Source: JBDREA01 sp043820265 (GTDB taxonomy: Archaea; Altiarchaeota; Altiarchaeia; IMC4; JBDREA01). Taken from it: a stretch of 6,688 bases of DNA. Below the pieces are notes generated by a model. That model saw only the letters and a list, made by a program, of their open reading frames with translations, did no database searches and was not told where the DNA came from. The stretch spans positions 1 to 6,688 of the forward strand of contig JBDREA010000029.1 of the NCBI GenBank assembly GCA_043820265.1. Reading direction: 5' to 3'. Position 1 is the first letter of the stretch, and each line of letters begins with the position of its first letter. The position numbers were made by a program, and so were the translations under genes. Of this stretch, positions 5,265 to 6,688 are shown in pieces.

Positions 5265-5308
5265 ATAGTATATAGTATTAGAATAAATAGTATATGAGCA
5301 GGTTGGAT
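5265..5308 (+). promoter_or_regulatory. Promoter and leader of the mtrA-like/PPS unit
   Basis: ATAGTATAT occurs twice, at 5265-5273 and 5287-5295. The first is placed to act as a TATA box for a start near 5297, giving a leader of about 16 nt that contains AGGTTGG at 5300-5306 as a weak Shine-Dalgarno before the ATG at 5313. The second copy would place the start about at the ATG, giving a leaderless message. The GTTGGATA half-site overlaps the presumed ribosome binding site. Confidence 0.4.
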
Positions 5309-5312
5309 AATT

Positions 5313-5912
5313 ATGGATGAGCGTTGGCCGATTGAACCTGGAGAGTTTATTGTTTATGATCCCAAAAAAAGCGTTTGTGTCTGTACTTTAGAGGACGACT
5401 TGGATATGCCAACCGATGGTTTGGCTGGCTCTGGAAAGCTTAGAACCGAGAATCTCGGTGTCGAAAGGATTGTCGTAAACACGATTTCCAACCCCCATAT
5501 CCGTTTCCTAGTTGTCTGTGGGCGGGAGATTAAGGGGCACCGTGCAGGTCAAAGCTTGATCGCCCTCTGGCGAAACGGGCTAGACGACAAGAAAAGGATA
5601 ATTGGTGCGAAGGGAGCAATCCCTTACATCCAAAATCTTCCCCCAGAATTCGTTGGGAGATTCCAGATACAAGTCGAAGTAGTGGATTTAATAGATGAAA
5701 AAGATCCAGGAGTTTTTACTAGCATGCTTAGGGATTTGATTCAAAGAAAACCCAAACCCTTTGAAGGACCGGCTTTGGACTTTGGAGATTATTGGGGTGG
5801 AGTTTCAAAGTCGGATGTTGAATTAATAGAGTTAGGTGAGTCAGAGGTGTCTGTCGCTCCTGAATATGATTTAGTTTGGGATGTTGAAAAAGGAATTGTA
5901 AAAATCAAGTGA
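5313..5912 (+). CDS. mtrA: Stand-alone MtrA-like corrinoid protein (tetrahydromethanopterin S-methyltransferase subunit A family)
   Basis: This 199-residue protein matches the soluble corrinoid domain of MtrA along residues 5-135: WPIEPGEFIV, the TENLGVERIV and ISNPHIRFLVVCG stretches, GREIKGHRAGQS, GAKGAIPYIQNLPPEFV and QVEVVDLID. His76 in GHRAGQ corresponds to the histidine that ligates cobalt of the cobamide in methanogen MtrA, so corrinoid binding is likely retained. In methanogens MtrA carries the methyl group inside the membrane-bound MtrA-H complex. Here the C-terminal membrane helix is absent; residues 140-199 are polar and end in YDLVWDVEKGIVKIK, possibly a DUF4346-like tail (tentative). 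No other mtr gene is in the window; the next gene makes a CoA precursor. It probably serves as a soluble methyl or corrinoid carrier in a C1 pathway of a non-methanogen, but the partner enzyme is unknown. The symbol denotes family, not proven Mtr function. Confidence 0.85.
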   Translation: MDERWPIEPGEFIVYDPKKSVCVCTLEDDLDMPTDGLAGSGKLRTENLGVERIVVNTISNPHIRFLVVCGREIKGHRAGQSLIALWRNGLDDKKRIIGAKGAIPYIQNLPPEFVGRFQIQVEVVDLIDEKDPGVFTSMLRDLIQRKPKPFEGPALDFGDYWGGVSKSDVELIELGESEVSVAPEYDLVWDVEKGIVKIK

Positions 5913-5917
5913 TTGAT

Positions 5918-6658
5918 ATGATTGTTTCAAAAGATCATCCCAGATACAGGTCTTTGGCTGAGCGTGAAAGACTAGTTGACGGATTCGAGAGAGGATTTGT
6001 CGCTAAGGCAGGATTGATAGCTCACGGTCGCGGGGAGGCCTTTGATTATCTTCTGGGTGAAAAAACTATTCCTCAAGGCTTAGAGGCTGAAAGAGCATCT
6101 GTTGCCGCACTCCTATTGGCCGATCACCCTGTTATTTCTGTGAATGGAAATGTTGCTGCCCTCGTCCCGGCTGAAACAGTAGAACTCGCCGATGCCCTAG
6201 ACGCCAGACTTGAGGTTAACCTTTTTTATTGGACAAATAAAAGAGAGATGAAGATTAAAGGTGTCCTTGAGGATGTGGGGGGAAGAGACATTTTGGGGGT
6301 GGGAAACAGACCATATCAGCACATTCCCGGCTTGGAAAGCGCCCGAGGTCGAGTGGATGAGGAGGGCATTTGGAAGGCTGATTGTGTTTTGGTGCCCCTT
6401 GAAGACGGCGATAGGACAGAGGCTCTTCTTGCAATGGGGAAAACGGTGGCGACAATAGATTTGAATCCATTGTCTAGGACTTCGCAGAAAGCGACTTTTT
6501 CGGTCGTCGACAATCTCACTAGGGCTTTTCCGAAGATGGTAGATCTGGCAAAGGAACTTTGTAAAAAGAATCCTGAGGAGCTAAAAAAAGTCGTCGATTC
6601 ATTTGATAATAAGAAAAACCTAACTGATGTGATAAAAATCATGAGGGGGCAGATTTAG
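5918..6658 (+). CDS. 4-phosphopantoate--beta-alanine ligase (archaeal phosphopantothenate synthetase)
   Basis: This cytoplasmic enzyme joins 4-phosphopantoate and beta-alanine with ATP to give 4'-phosphopantothenate (EC 6.3.2.36), the archaeal route to coenzyme A that replaces bacterial pantothenate synthetase and kinase. Family blocks are clear in order: KDHPRYRSL at the N-terminus, AKAGLIAHGRGEAFDYLLGE, the HPVISVNGNVAALVP stretch, LEVNLFYWT, IPGLESARG, then WKADCVLVPLEDGDRTEAL, TIDLNPLSRTSQ and VDNLTRAFPKM. Length (246 residues) is near the family norm, and the mid region after the FYWT motif is slightly shorter than in Thermococcus. The ATG at 5918 is preferred because homologues begin a few residues before KDHPRY; a GTG at 5909 overlapping the upstream TGA as GTGA is the alternative. 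Either way it is translationally coupled to the mtrA-like gene. Its partner, pantoate kinase, is not in the window. Confidence 0.93.
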   Translation: MIVSKDHPRYRSLAERERLVDGFERGFVAKAGLIAHGRGEAFDYLLGEKTIPQGLEAERASVAALLLADHPVISVNGNVAALVPAETVELADALDARLEVNLFYWTNKREMKIKGVLEDVGGRDILGVGNRPYQHIPGLESARGRVDEEGIWKADCVLVPLEDGDRTEALLAMGKTVATIDLNPLSRTSQKATFSVVDNLTRAFPKMVDLAKELCKKNPEELKKVVDSFDNKKNLTDVIKIMRGQI

Positions 6659-6688
6659 TCGATTTCAAATTGTTTAATTGCTTCTTCT
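6655..6688 (-). CDS. Possible C-terminal end of a convergent gene (partial)
   Basis: On the minus strand the right edge reads open as EEAIKQFEID followed by TAA at 6655-6657. The composition looks like a normal protein C-terminus, and the stop would overlap the TAG of the phosphopantothenate synthetase (6656-6658) by two bases. Only ten codons are visible, so the frame could be open by chance; no function can be given. Confidence 0.35.
   Translation of the reverse strand, partial: EEAIKQFEID

Noticed and set aside
6255..6642. Overlapping short frames on both strands inside the synthetase gene
   Set aside because: The phosphopantothenate synthetase frame is strongly conserved throughout this stretch, so these are shadows.

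Overview
The window looks like a chromosomal segment of an uncultivated, non-haloarchaeal archaeon. The evidence is genes with archaeal class III (type IV pilin-like) signal peptides of the QxSxE type, an archaeal-type phosphopantothenate synthetase, an MtrA-family corrinoid protein, and AT-rich TATA-box promoters with short or absent leaders. An MtrA-like protein without other mtr genes nearby, together with own CoA synthesis and surface-pilin clusters, would fit a deep euryarchaeal or Altiarchaeota-like lineage. That placement is inference only, and no rRNA is present to settle it.

Layout. Positions 1-1974 (minus strand) hold a cluster of three prepilin-like genes: a 160-residue pilin (1492-1974), a large Cys-rich pilin-like protein (426-1490), and the N-terminus of a third, cut by the left edge (1-164). 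Between the second and third lies a 261-nt gap unusually dense in hairpins. A compact intergenic region (1975-2052) with one near-symmetric TATA element separates this cluster from a divergent small gene, 2053-2295 (+), which resembles the PC4/Sub1 single-stranded-DNA-binding transcriptional coactivator. It converges with a 942-residue protein, 2311-5139 (-), made of an N-terminal winged-helix-like domain, a Pro-rich linker and about 680 residues of charged coiled coil. That gene carries a 72-bp exact internal duplication and a block of markedly different codon use.

A 173-nt divergent intergenic region (5140-5312) contains two palindromic operator-like sites 40 bp apart that flank the presumed TATA box of the coiled-coil gene. 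Rightward from it runs a two-gene unit: a soluble stand-alone MtrA-like corrinoid protein (5313-5912) and, coupled to it, phosphopantothenate synthetase for coenzyme A synthesis (5918-6658). The last 34 bases appear to hold the C-terminal end of a convergent minus-strand gene whose stop codon overlaps that of the synthetase.

The left part is about cell-surface filaments and the right part about C1/corrinoid and CoA metabolism. The coiled-coil protein has no assignable function. No CRISPR array, tRNA, rRNA or insertion sequence was seen.
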